DNA from: Endotrypanum monterogeii
Taxonomy: Eukaryota > Euglenozoa > Kinetoplastea > Trypanosomatida > Trypanosomatidae
Direction: 5' to 3'
DNA: 64,000 nt
Assembly: GCA_000333855.2 (NCBI GenBank)
Contig: CM007342.1
Coordinates: forward strand, 178,598-242,597
Part shown: positions 51,021 through 60,942 of the stretch, one piece after another
Numbering within the stretch: position 1 is the first letter of the stretch
Layout: each line of letters starts with the position of its first letter
Notes under the pieces: generated by a model
What the model saw: only the letters and a program-made list of their open reading frames with translations
Databases searched by the model: none
What the model was told of the DNA's origin: nothing
Position numbers and translations under genes: made by a program

Positions 51021-52394
51021 TTATGTTACCCGTCTAAAAATTCGAATCGAAGAGGTCAGCGCATCGTCCAGAGACGCACACCAGTACGTATCGCTCTTCC
51101 CTCGCTCAACCACCGGCAGGCAAGGTGTCGATGTCCTGGACGGTCCTCCAGGCTGCTCGACTCCCCCTGAGCCCCCTTGCTCGGTGCCTGCATGACGCTC
51201 AACCCCAAGCCCTCGACTCTGCAGGGAGGCATCACAAGATATGGTGCGTCCGCACCCGCTTCGCCGGCACTCGAGCTCCCACTCAAAACGCTCCTTATCT
51301 GTTCTGAACGAGCGTACGAAGTGAATCTCGTGAAATACCTTGACCTCCTTAAACTTGACGAAGTGTAGCCTCTCCGTGAAGAGTGCAATGCTGCTGACAT
51401 TTGTATCGAGTATCTTGGCGACGAAGCGGGTGGCGCCGCAGACAGCGATGGCATACTGCATCATCATACGCACGGCAGTCTCAGCCAAGCCACGTCGCCG
51501 GAATGAAGCGTCGGCAATCATCACCTCGACTTCGAAGGTAAGCGAGGGCAACGAAGAGGAAATGAATGATGATGATGATGATACCTCTTCGTTGGACGGC
51601 ATCACAGCGAGCTCAGGGGATTGCTGACGGTGCTGTCGCTGCTGCTGTTGGTTGCTTGCATTCGACCAGTCAAATGCAGAGTGCTCCTCGTCGTCATTCT
51701 CCCCCAGAAGAAAAAGATTGCAGTCACCGATCATGACGTACGACTGGTCCAGTACATGGCGCTGCGCGTCTTCTGCCTCGGTGCAGGCTGCCTGCGTCTG
51801 GAATGTCGGTGAGGAAGCCACGTTGTTGAAGAGCTGTTTTGTCTGCGAAGGGGAATACCGGTTCAATAGCGGGTATGCCTTTCTAATCTCTCCACACCTT
51901 TCTCGTGACGCATGGAACTCGTCCGCAACGCAGGTGTGATCTGCTGTAGTGACGATACTGCCCGGATACAAGAATTGGGGAGCTGGAGAGTCAAAGGATG
52001 TGAGAGGGCCTCCAGGCGGTAACGAATAGGCTGAAGTAAAGACGTCTGAGAGAGGCGGTACAGCCCCTTGCAGAGAGATCAGCTGAGCAGTGGTGCCGTC
52101 ATTCTTCTGCTGTCGCTCCTCCACATCCCCCCCACAAAGACCCTGGCACTCCTCGACAGAGACCCCATTCCAGTAACCCTTGAGTGGCGCCAGGAGAATA
52201 AACGTCAGTTTATCAGTCGAGTGCAGCCATGATAGCTGGTTCTCTCGTTCCTCGTTGAGAGACAGGGGCTCGCTCTCGGTAGCAGCGAGAAGCTCCGCGT
52301 CGCACATCCATTCATGGTAGCGTGGCACGAACGGCGCCAGGTACGGCACCAAGACCAACTGTTGACTGATTAAGCAAATATGCTCATTGATCAT
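51021..52394 (-). CDS. NAT9: NAT9-like GNAT N-acetyltransferase with insertions
   Basis: The 457-residue protein begins MINEHICLISQQLVLVPYLA and then VPRYHEWM (23-30), the NAT9 signature, followed by SEPLSLNEE and TFILLAP. The GNAT core resumes after insertions: IGDCNLFLL (222-230), FEVEVMIADASFRRRGLAET (287-306) with the acetyl-CoA loop RRRGLAETAV, and KILDTNVSSIALFTERLHF (327-345). Human NAT9 is about 200 residues. Here roughly 145 residues (about 72-215) and 52 residues (232-284, Gln/Ser-rich) interrupt the fold, and a 75-residue disordered tail is added. NAT9 proteins have been linked to microtubule stability; the substrate here is unknown. The first AG after the polypyrimidine tract is two bases before the ATG, and homology supports this start. 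Confidence 0.88.
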   Translation of the reverse strand: MINEHICLISQQLVLVPYLAPFVPRYHEWMCDAELLAATESEPLSLNEERENQLSWLHSTDKLTFILLAPLKGYWNGVSVEECQGLCGGDVEERQQKNDGTTAQLISLQGAVPPLSDVFTSAYSLPPGGPLTSFDSPAPQFLYPGSIVTTADHTCVADEFHASRERCGEIRKAYPLLNRYSPSQTKQLFNNVASSPTFQTQAACTEAEDAQRHVLDQSYVMIGDCNLFLLGENDDEEHSAFDWSNASNQQQQRQHRQQSPELAVMPSNEEVSSSSSFISSSLPSLTFEVEVMIADASFRRRGLAETAVRMMMQYAIAVCGATRFVAKILDTNVSSIALFTERLHFVKFKEVKVFHEIHFVRSFRTDKERFEWELECRRSGCGRTISCDASLQSRGLGVERHAGTEQGGSGGVEQPGGPSRTSTPCLPVVERGKSDTYWCASLDDALTSSIRIFRRVT

Positions 52395-52396
52395 AA

Positions 52397-52398
52397 CT
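52397..52398 (-). promoter_or_regulatory. Predicted spliced-leader acceptor AG, 2 bases before the NAT9 ATG
   Basis: A C-rich tract on the minus strand (opposite 52426-52439) is followed by no AG until GTTGCAG, which is two bases before the ATG at 52394. The start is fixed by homology, so the leader would be almost wholly the spliced leader. Confidence 0.4.
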
Positions 52399-53229
52399 GC
52401 AACGAAACAGTATTATTTTTTTTTTGGAGGGGGGGGGGGTCTTTTTGTTTTGTTTCTTCTGACGGACACGCAACAGTGTGAATCGTAAAATAGGGGCAGG
52501 GCAATGCTGCAGTAGACTCGACAGCATCCCCCCGTGGCGCAGTACGATGGCAAGAAGTTGGGTGAAAAGAAAATGTACGAAGCAGATTCATTCACGGAAG
52601 CAAGTAAAGAATGAGCACATCGAGAACATGTGGACAGTCCAAGAAGAAATCAAGGAAAGAGAGAAACCATAAACAGGTAGAACGGGGAAAAAGAAATGCC
52701 ACAGTGCTGAAATTAGGGAAAGGAGTGCGCGAGAAGTTAACTAGCTCACTACACACACACACACACACACACACGCACGCACTGGCTAGCGGACAGCAGA
52801 GCTGATTCATTTCATGTCCAAAAGATGCCGTGAGAATAAAATCAAATGGGTTTCAAGACGACGACAGCGGCTTTTTATCCGCTTACGAGGCCTTGCGTGC
52901 TACCGTTCCCCTCTAGAATGTTACTACATTTATTCTTCAGTATCGCTCTGTTCTCAGCTTCTCTTTTTCCCATCGAGGCTAACCCTCATACGCAACACGT
53001 TGGCAACTTGCGATCAGCGTTGTGGCAGCCGTAAAGCGATGGCGGTGAGTTGAGGACCATCCCCTCAACCACGCATTTGTTGCCAAGACGCAGCGAAATA
53101 ATGAGTCGGAATGAGACTGGAAAGAAGCCACCTAGCGACAGACGGAAAAAAACACCCGAGCAATTCTTAGCCTTCAATGATCTTCACGCGGGGAGAGCAG
53201 ACACAACGCAACAAAAGAAGCAGTTGTAC

Positions 53230-53265
53230 ACCACGATGTGTGCTTGCGCAAGCACACATCGTGGT
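53230..53265. repeat. Perfect 36-bp palindrome
   Basis: ACCACGATGTGTGCTTGC is followed at once by its exact reverse complement, with no spacer (centre between 53247 and 53248). Beyond it one mismatch is followed by two more pairs. It is not a simple repeat. It lies in the region transcribed as the 3' part of the E2 gene and upstream of NAT9. Confidence 0.95.
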
Positions 53266-53467
53266 ATATTGAACATACATTAGGACAGCACAGACAACAC
53301 CCTCCCCTCACCAATGTACAAGCACAAATAAAAACACACCTAAACACCTCTATGGCACATGAGTACCCATCGATCGCACCGCTACAGCCCAGCGTGCTAA
53401 ATTGTTTTGAAAAAAATCGAATCGGAAAACAAAGGGAGCGTAAACCGACGCAGCGCACCATCGTAGA

Positions 53468-53527
53468 TGGCACATACACACACATACACATACACATACA
53501 CATACACATACACGTACACACACACAC
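53468..53527. repeat. CACATA hexamer microsatellite
   Basis: About 60 bases of alternating CACA and TACA units, mostly in a six-base period, stand in the spacer between the E2 and NAT9 genes. It is an imperfect simple repeat that yields Thr/His/Ile frames only. Confidence 0.85.
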
Positions 53528-53749
53528 GAACAAAAAAAAAAAATGCAGAGCGATGCAAACGCCACAAGCTAGGTAATCCCGCCAGACAAGAAATGGTTCA
53601 CCCAAATATCGGTCATAAGGAAGGAAGAGTGACTTGTCGGTGGCACAACCAACGCCGACAGACATGAGCACCCACGAGAAAACGAGTAGCTGAAAGGTAA
53701 AAAAGAAAAGTTTAAAAAACTAAAAAAGGGGTGGGAGAGTGATATTGCT

Positions 53750-53792
<43 letters not shown>

Positions 53793-54416
53793 TTTGGATA
53801 AAAAAAGGGGGCTTGACAAAGCAGTAAGCCGCAGCAATGTCAAATCATGCGGGAAGGGGTAGAATTAGGATAATAGAACGAGGTGAAATCGGGGGCAGCG
53901 AGCGCGAAACAAACATAAAAATAAATTGGCAAAGGGAAGTGAGATGGAAAAGGGGGGAGAAGAGGGAGAAGGGATGGGGTACGTTGGATATCCAGCCAAA
54001 ATCTCCGCTGGGTAAATCGAAGAGGGTCGCTCATCTTTCGCCCCTCTTACCGCTGTACAACTGGGAATCCGTCTTAGTTGCCATACGAACTGGTTGAACA
54101 GAAAAACATCAAACCAAACCACGAAACAAAAAACAAAAAAAAAAGAGGAAGAAGAAAAGCATTGAGAATCAGGTAAAAAGTAGTTCTGCATGAAGAACGC
54201 GCGAGTCCATCGACGTGAACTATTTTTTTTTTTTAGAAAAATGGTGAAAATGAAACAAAGTGGAGAAAATACGTTCACAACATAGACACAAGAGCAACAC
54301 CCGTGCACTGTCGATTGAAAAAAAAAAAAAACATTCGGTCGTAGATAAAAGGAAGGCCAAACCGAGAAGGAAAGGTGGAAGGAAGACACCCAATCAAAGG
54401 GAAAAAAATATTATAC

Positions 54417-54459
<43 letters not shown>

Positions 54460-54779
54460 TATAGATAGATAGATATATAGATATATACATGTACGACAGG
54501 GTAGATCCTCTCCACTCAGACGCCAAAACACGCATACACAGCGAAAAAAAAAAGGTAAGAAAGACACCGTCACACCAAAATCCAGCTAAACGTGTCCTTT
54601 GGAGGGAAGAGGCAAACATGCAATCCGTCGTTTGAGAGCCACATAGGGAAAGAGTCAAGAGACTCTATGCGCAACGTAGGGCATTAGATGAGACAAATAT
54701 TAACCCATACATACACCGCATCTACATCTCCGTATGCGTGGAGAAAGAGAACAAGGAGGGGGAGGGGCGAGTCGTGTCG

Positions 54780-55550
54780 TCACTCCTCTTCTTCCACCTC
54801 GTCCTCGTCGTTCATCGAAAAGCTCTGCTCCAAACTTTCCTCCACTAATGCGCGTATCCTCTCGTCGTAGGCGCTTCGATTCTCCGTCAAGAGACGTCCT
54901 GCCGCGCCGTTGGCAGCGGAGAGCGGGTTGGGGTCTGATAGCAGCGACTGAATAGAAATCAAGAGGGCCTCGAGGCTAAGGGAGGATTGCCAGCTGCTTT
55001 TGAGGGTGTCCATGCAAATATTACCGTCGATGTAGACATTTGGGTGGAATACACCCTTTGTCCGGAAGCGCACCTTTGGCGGCGAGAAGGGGTAGTCCTC
55101 ACCGAAAATGAGATCCAGCTTGAAGAGGCCGCCTTCCCACGGCGTCTCGCACGGGCCTGCGATGACGGCATGCCAGTGAAAGAAGTCACCATCAACAGGC
55201 ATCGCGGTGATACCGGAGTTGCTGCCGTCGGCCATGTTTTGCTGAAATGAGCGGTAGTCCTGCATAAGGCGACGTTGGGCAGTCTTGCGGTCCTTCAGCT
55301 GTTGCCCACCGCCCATCTTCTCGGCGACGGAGCTGTTGAGGCTTTGCCGGGTAGCCAGTGCGTTAGCCGAGGGCGCTACATACTCAGCAGGCGCTGTCAA
55401 AGGTGTCAGCTCGTCCAAGGCCTCCGGTGGCTGATTGGTCCCTTGCTCTCCAGCGGGAGTGGCAGCTGTAGGGGTGTGCAGTGGCGACGGCTGTGGCGAA
55501 TGATTGCCGCCGCCTCCGGTATTCAGAGTCGATAAACGAGCAGCCTGCAT
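54780..55550 (-). CDS. Ubiquitin-conjugating enzyme E2, Rad6/UBC2-type
   Basis: The enzyme carries ubiquitin as a thioester and passes it to substrates with an E3 partner. The 256-residue protein from MQAARLSTLN has a disordered Pro/Thr/Ala-rich N-terminal extension of about 88 residues, then a UBC fold from about 90 to 243: AQRRLMQDYRSFQQN, HWHAVIAGPCETPWEGGLF, and HPN (169-171) with the active-site Cys179 in GNICMDTL. IQSLLSDPNPLSAAN (200-214) is typical of Rad6 enzymes. The acidic tail (DEDEVEEEE) recalls the acidic tail of yeast Rad6, which helps in histone ubiquitination. Rad6-type is the best fit, but I cannot place it firmly among E2 subfamilies. Codons up to 55625 lack ATG. Confidence 0.92.
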   Translation of the reverse strand: MQAARLSTLNTGGGGNHSPQPSPLHTPTAATPAGEQGTNQPPEALDELTPLTAPAEYVAPSANALATRQSLNSSVAEKMGGGQQLKDRKTAQRRLMQDYRSFQQNMADGSNSGITAMPVDGDFFHWHAVIAGPCETPWEGGLFKLDLIFGEDYPFSPPKVRFRTKGVFHPNVYIDGNICMDTLKSSWQSSLSLEALLISIQSLLSDPNPLSAANGAAGRLLTENRSAYDERIRALVEESLEQSFSMNDEDEVEEEE

Positions 55551-57680
55551 GGCTAGTATGAGGAGGGGCACCCGTATGGCAAAAGAAAAAAAAAACACTG
55601 CTGAAGAAGTGGTGTGCGTCCACAAAACACCGTACTAGATTGGAAAGGGGAAAAAAGAACAATACCACTCCATCAAAACATGTAAATCTGATGAAGCACA
55701 AAGCCCACCGATCCCACTTCTATCCCTCAAGGCGGCAGATAGACGATGGACTGACGGACACCCAACAGACCCTTCCACCTCACGACAAAAGGGTGGAAGC
55801 GGCACGGCAACACACACCAGAGATGGGAAGGCAACAGAAAAAAAATAAACGGTAACCTGAAGGAATAACGGCAAATGCTTACCTCTTTTTTTTCATGTAT
55901 AGTATCTCGATACCTCTAGTACGGTGTACCTGTCTGTGTGTGTGTGTGTGTGTGCTTGGGATGTATGGATGTGTGTATATTCTTGTCCCCCTTTTAGCAG
56001 TATGACCTTTGAGGCGTTGAAGAGTAAGCGGAGGTGAGAGTACAAGCCCGTCTCTCCTCAGTTCGAGAGGTTTGAATATCTATCTACACCTCTCACTGTC
56101 TGTACCTCTCTCCGTCTATATCTATATATATATATATAGATAGATAGATATGTGTGCGTGTGTCGAGAGCAGAAGAGCAAAGAGAAGGGGGCAAAAGAAA
56201 AAAAAGGGCGATTGAGTTGACAAAATGGGTGATAATGAGTTTGTGAAGAGGGAAGAAATCGGCCCCGAGTCGTCAAATGCAAGACGCACAAAAAAAATCA
56301 GAAAATAAAACTCTTCGACAAACGAGGGGACGCTAACTCCGTTCAGCAGCTGTGGATGGGTGTGTTGATGAGTGCTCCTTGTGAGTACCACCCGAGAGAG
56401 AAAAGGGGGAAGGATGGGGCGGGTGCGGGGAGAGGGAGGGAGGGGCAGAAATGGGAAGTAAATATTGCGAGGGACTAATGAACATGCACTTGTGTATACC
56501 TATGCAGAGTCACCCCGTGACGCAGTGGAGAGCGAGAGCCTCTGACGTTCTTCAATGGGATCGAAAGGGTGAGAATGAGCGATACGAAATGACCACTACA
56601 GTGACCACAGCTGAACGACGGAACCCTCACTCCGTCGTGGCGAACAGAGACGTGATGTTTGCCGCTCGCCCCCATGGAATGGAGGGGAAGCAGTATCATG
56701 GAAAGAATTACAGGTATCCCCCACCCTCCCTGCTTGCATTGCACTGCACCAAGTGAGCGTGTGTGCACCGAGTGCTGCGCAACGAGTGGCATAGAGCTTC
56801 CGGAGTGTCCACCTTTTTTTTTCCTTTCTTGTCACCTAAAAACATGGCTGAAGGGGGGCAGCTGGTGGACCCCTTTCACGCTTCACATAGGGCAGAACAT
56901 AGGTACAGACAATCGCACATGTGAGGTCACAGTAAGCGAAGAAGTAAAAAAGAAACCGTCTGCCGCAAGACTTCAGCTGCCCGACCTCATCCCATCATCT
57001 GAACGGAGCACCACACCACACCACACCACACCACACCACCCATGGACGCAGACAGACAGACAGACAAACATCAGGAGAAAAATACAAGTCCCCTGAACAG
57101 AATAACAGAAAATCAAGACGAGATATATAAAAAAAAGGGGGTCAGAGGAGGGTGCCGAGTGAGAAAATCAAACGACAACTAAGGGCAAAAGGGGGCAGAA
57201 GAAACCCAGGAGGAGGACCGTTAGGCGAGGAGACGCTCAGGAAGGAAAAAAAGGAAGTCATCCACAAAACATGAAAGGAAAAGATATCGCCTCAAGCACA
57301 CGCACCTGCTTGGACACGCAAGCATGCACGTCTATTGTGTGCGTGTAGGTGAGTGTTTGCGTCATCCTCCCCCCACTCTACCCCTCCGTCGAGAAAAAAA
57401 GGGACGGGCAGCCGGCACCATCACCGTTGTCGTCATCATGACCCGAGACCCTCTTGTCTCTGACTTTCAGCTCCATCCCCTCTTCATTTTCTTCTCGTCT
57501 TGGAAATCTTTTTTTTTTTCAGCACTCAGTGTATCGTCACTCTAATATTGGGTGAAACACGCTGGGCTGTGTGAAGGGAAAACGAAAAAAAAAAATTGTG
57601 CAGGCACGCCTGTCTGTGTGCAAACGATGGAGAATGGAGGAGTGTGAGTGTGTATGTATGTGTGTGTGCACGCGCTCACC
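55551..57680. other. Long intergenic spacer with simple repeats
   Basis: About 2.1 kb between Rpt5 and the E2 gene. It contains TG repeats (55931-55954), TA/GATA repeats (56121-56151), a CCACA pentamer array (about 57010-57040) followed by CAGA repeats (57050-57066), and A/T runs. A less repetitive segment at about 56450-56760 has open frames on both strands but no recognisable protein. No gene is accepted. Confidence 0.65.
55553..55554 (-). promoter_or_regulatory. Predicted spliced-leader acceptor AG, 2 bases before the E2 ATG
   Basis: A T-rich tract on the minus strand (opposite 55581-55595) is followed by no AG until CATACTAG, two bases before the ATG at 55550. Another AG may be used. Confidence 0.4.
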
Positions 57681-59015
57681 TCATGCATAGTAGTTGAGAT
57701 TGGTCTTCTTGCGCGCCTGTACCGCAGCTACGCCCTCAACAAAATCCTCATGTGCCACGTACGTCCGATCGCGGCGCAGGGCTAGCATACCCGCTTCGAC
57801 ACACACAGCCTTCAGCTGCGCACCGTTCATGTCGTCTGTGCAGCGGGCCAGCTCTTTGAAATTTACGTCCTTGTCGAGGTTCATGCGACGCGAGTGGATC
57901 TCCAAAATGCTGGCGCGCGCCTCCTCGTCCGGCATGGGAAACTCCACCTTGCGGTCCAGACGACCACTACGCAGCAGCGCGGGATCGAGGACATCAATGC
58001 GATTTGTAGCCGCCATCACCTTCACATCATCACTGCTGCCGAAGCCGTCCAGCTGCGAGAGCAGCTCCAGCATGGTGCGCTGAACCTCACGGTTTCCGTG
58101 CTTGCCCTCGTCGGACCGCTTTGAGCCCACCGCGTCGAGCTCGTCAATAAAGATGATGGAGGGGGATTTTTTTTTGGCGAGAGCAAAGGCATCGCGCACA
58201 ATGCGGGCACCATCGCCGATAAACATCTGCACCAGCTGCGGACCAGCGAGGCGTAAAAAACACGCATTGGTGGCGGCTGCACAGGCACGCGCCAGCATGG
58301 TTTTGCCCGTACCGGGCGATCCGTATAGCAGCACACCCTTTGGCGGCTGAATACCGATTTTCTCGAACTGCTCCTTGTGTGTAATGGGCATCACAACTGC
58401 CTCGATGAGCTCATTGATCTGCTTATCCAGACCGCCGACATCAGTGTACTTCTCCTTAGGCTTCTCATCAATTTCCATCGCCTTGACACGGCTATCGTAG
58501 TCTGGTGGCAAAGTGTCCAGGACCAAGAATGTGTCTTTGTTCACCCCTACAAGATCCTCAGGCGACAGTCGGTCCGCGTCGACGAGGCCTGCAACAGGCA
58601 GGAACACGGTATACCGGTTGGTCGTCTTCACTACGGCACTTTTCTGTTTACGCGCAGATTTTTTGCGGCCAACGGCCAACTCCTCGGACTCGTCGTCGTC
58701 ATCGCTCAGCTCAAGGACCTCGGCAATGCTCGCGACAAGATAAGGCAGGCGGCTGTTCTCTTTTATACGCTTCTTTCCAATCTCAACATCTCGCTTGAGG
58801 GCAACCAGCTCCTGCTTGGAGCGACTTTCAAAGTTACGGAGAGTCTGCGCCTCTTGATGCAGATTGCGTGCACGCGCCCGCAGCTGGTCGTTGGTAAGTG
58901 TGTCCAGCTCATTCAGCTCCGCCTCGCTGATATTCTGAAGCCGACGCTTTTCCGAAGCCTCCTCCTGCGCCTGCGCATAGGCACGCGCTTCTGCTGCCTC
59001 CTTGGCGGACGGCAT
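57681..59015 (-). CDS. RPT5: 26S proteasome regulatory ATPase Rpt5
   Basis: Rpt5 is an AAA ATPase of the 19S base. The 444-residue protein starts [15 protein letters not shown]. An N-terminal coiled coil is at about 15-90 and an OB domain at about 92-172 ([24 protein letters not shown]). The AAA module has [12 protein letters not shown] (189-200), Walker A GSPGTGKT (232-239), Walker B IIFIDELD (287-294) and arginine fingers in [10 protein letters not shown]. Subtype evidence is [20 protein letters not shown] and the C-terminus LNYYA, the HbYX-type tail with which Rpt5 opens the 20S gate. Two oddities are Ser for the second residue of the usual GPPGTGKT, and a charged insertion (about 104-130) inside the OB domain. 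Upstream codons to 59096 lack an ATG. Confidence 0.97.
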   Translation of the reverse strand: MPSAKEAAEARAYAQAQEEASEKRRLQNISEAELNELDTLTNDQLRARARNLHQEAQTLRNFESRSKQELVALKRDVEIGKKRIKENSRLPYLVASIAEVLELSDDDDESEELAVGRKKSARKQKSAVVKTTNRYTVFLPVAGLVDADRLSPEDLVGVNKDTFLVLDTLPPDYDSRVKAMEIDEKPKEKYTDVGGLDKQINELIEAVVMPITHKEQFEKIGIQPPKGVLLYGSPGTGKTMLARACAAATNACFLRLAGPQLVQMFIGDGARIVRDAFALAKKKSPSIIFIDELDAVGSKRSDEGKHGNREVQRTMLELLSQLDGFGSSDDVKVMAATNRIDVLDPALLRSGRLDRKVEFPMPDEEARASILEIHSRRMNLDKDVNFKELARCTDDMNGAQLKAVCVEAGMLALRRDRTYVAHEDFVEGVAAVQARKKTNLNYYA

Positions 59016-59058
59016 AAATCCTTTCTTCCTATATAGGGTGATGCAATGTGACGAAGTG

Positions 59059-59077
59059 AGTCGCTTGTATAGCGACT
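59059..59077 (-). other. Stem-loop just upstream of Rpt5
   Basis: AGTCGCT pairs with AGCGACT around a five-base loop, 44-62 bases before the Rpt5 ATG. If the splice site is upstream of it, the hairpin would be in the 5' UTR. The function is unknown and chance is possible at this length. Confidence 0.35.
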
Positions 59078-60256
59078 GTGCACTCTCTCTGCTCACCTTT
59101 CACACACACGCACAAAGCTCCCACGAAAGATCCCTCGTGTGTGTGTATGTGTGTGTGTGTGTGTGTAGGTGTGTGTCAACAAGTCGAACAGTCCTACAAA
59201 TGCACTTGCGCAATAATAATAATAGAGAGAGACGAGGACCCAGAAGCTTACAGGCGCGTGCTCAATAGCAACGCAAATCCGGAATTCTAGCCCAGATGCA
59301 CAATGTCTCCGTGGAAGCACCTCTGAAGATGAACTAGACTGGGAAAGGGAGAAATGGTAAGAAATCTCGAATGCCCGGAATGCAGACGTAAAAGGGGGGG
59401 CGCTAGTGATTGCGTTCTCTCTTTGGAATAACAAAAAAAAATGGGATAGAAGAATAGAAATGAGCTGAGTGCAGATCCCAACCTCTCTCTCTAGTATATA
59501 TATATATATATATATATATATTGATTTATTTCATTCGAGGTAACATCACGCAAGAAAAGAGGACAGGAGGAGGGTGAAGGACAGTATAAGAATAAAAGTG
59601 GATTCGAATACAGAAAAAGAGCGAGGAAAAGATTTAAAGCGTCATGACAAACGACACGTGCAACAGCATAGGGCTTGAGTCATCCCTCTTTAAAAGGGGC
59701 GGTAACAAGCAGTAGCATCAGAGAGTTACTCTGACTCAAGGTTTTGGCCGATCTTGTTCCATGTGTTCACCATTCTTTTTTTTTTCAACTATTTCGTTCG
59801 GTACGGATGCCAAAAGGACTGACTCAATCTAGGTAAAGGTTGCTATGTCAATCGAGAGTAAGTGAAATCGATGAGACTCAGCTGTGTCGCCAACTGCATG
59901 AAATCCAAAATGCAGAGAATTTATTTTCCAAAAATCCAGCACACCACACATTCTCCACCACCACCACACCCTTGTTTCTTCAGCCCATCCACCTTCGCCC
60001 ATCAATAGTCCCGGAAGGCCCCCATCCCGGCCCATACGGATAATAAAAAAGGAGGGAAAAAAAGGCTGAAGAAAGGTACACTGTTCAAAGGGCGGTGTCG
60101 GACTCTGGACTAGTTTTTTTTTTCCTCCGGGAAGAAAAAGGAAAACGGTGTCGCTCTCCACATGGGGGAAGCAAGTGTCTCGGTTCGTTCGCGATATGCG
60201 CTTGTGTATCCAGTTCCTCTCTCCTGAACACACTAATAGGACAGCGAAGTCTCTCT

Positions 60257-60288
<32 letters not shown>

Positions 60289-60724
60289 TGGAGGAGAAAA
60301 GGGGGACGGAATATAGGCCTTAGCACCTCTTCGTGTATAACAAGATGTTTCCGTGTACACGTGGGCGCTTGCGTCGATTAAAACCGAAACGTAAAGCCGT
60401 ACAGAAAGAAAGAAAGAACCAGTTCGGAAAAGAATGAGATGTACCAACTCGATGAGAGAGTAGGCGAGCGAGGGGATGGAAGGGAAGGAGCCAAAAAGTA
60501 TACTGTCAGAGACAAACACAGTGTACACCCGAGGTCGAGGTGGGTACCCACACCGCCAGTGTCAGCTAAATGAGAAAGAGAGAGTGCACACAGCGGCGGA
60601 GAGTCAGGGAGCGTGTAGAAGGAAAAAAAAACACCCTCCTCTTTCCTATACGGAATCAGTACTGAAATGACCACGACACTCCCGGCGATCTGGGGAAAAA
60701 AAAAAGGAGGACAAAGACCGGCGA

Positions 60725-60750
60725 ATCTATGCCACAGAAGTGGCATAGAT
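60725..60750 (-). other. Perfect 11-bp stem-loop with 4-base loop
   Basis: ATCTATGCCAC and GTGGCATAGAT are exact reverse complements separated by four bases. The structure lies about 195-220 bases past the stop codon of the partial gene, in its expected 3' UTR. A TGGA repeat follows directly (60749-60762). Confidence 0.75.
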
Positions 60751-60942
60751 GGATGGATGGACCATCCACTCGGAGGTGGGATGAATGCGTGGCCGACGAT
60801 GCAGTGTTTCCCTTTCGGCTGTTTCGGTTTGAGAGGGCAAACCAATTTGTGTCTATGTTTGTCTGTTTGTCTTCTTCCTTCGCCTGCCTGGATGACAGCC
60901 TGTGCTGCCCTGCTGCTCACTGGAGTGCCTGCGGATGGCTGG

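Larger units (their letters stand above)
52395..54779. other. Long intergenic spacer with a 36-bp palindrome
   Basis: About 2.4 kb between the E2 and NAT9 genes. It contains CA repeats (52751-52774), a perfect palindrome (53230-53265), a CACATA hexamer array (about 53468-53527), TG repeats (53755-53791), and TA running into GA and GATA repeats (54417-54488). A plus-strand frame at 53101-53283 looks moderately protein-like but opposes transcription. No gene is accepted. Confidence 0.65.
59016..60942. other. Intergenic spacer with TG and TA repeats and a hairpin
   Basis: About 1.9 kb between the partial gene and Rpt5. It contains TG repeats (59144-59166, 60259-60288), a TA tract (59494-59521), A/T runs, a 12-bp palindrome GTGGGTACCCAC (60540-60551) and a perfect 11-bp hairpin (60725-60750). 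No gene is seen. Confidence 0.7.

Noticed and set aside
53101..53283. 60-codon plus-strand ATG frame running into the palindrome
   Set aside because: Looks moderately protein-like (MSRNETGKKPPSDRR) but is on the non-transcribed strand and ends in the palindrome; no support.
56450..56760. Possible degenerate SIDER-type retroposon remnant
   Set aside because: The less repetitive segment with CCCCGTGACGCAGTGG caught my eye, but I could not match it to a retroposon signature with confidence. A search with SIDER1 and SIDER2 consensus models would decide.
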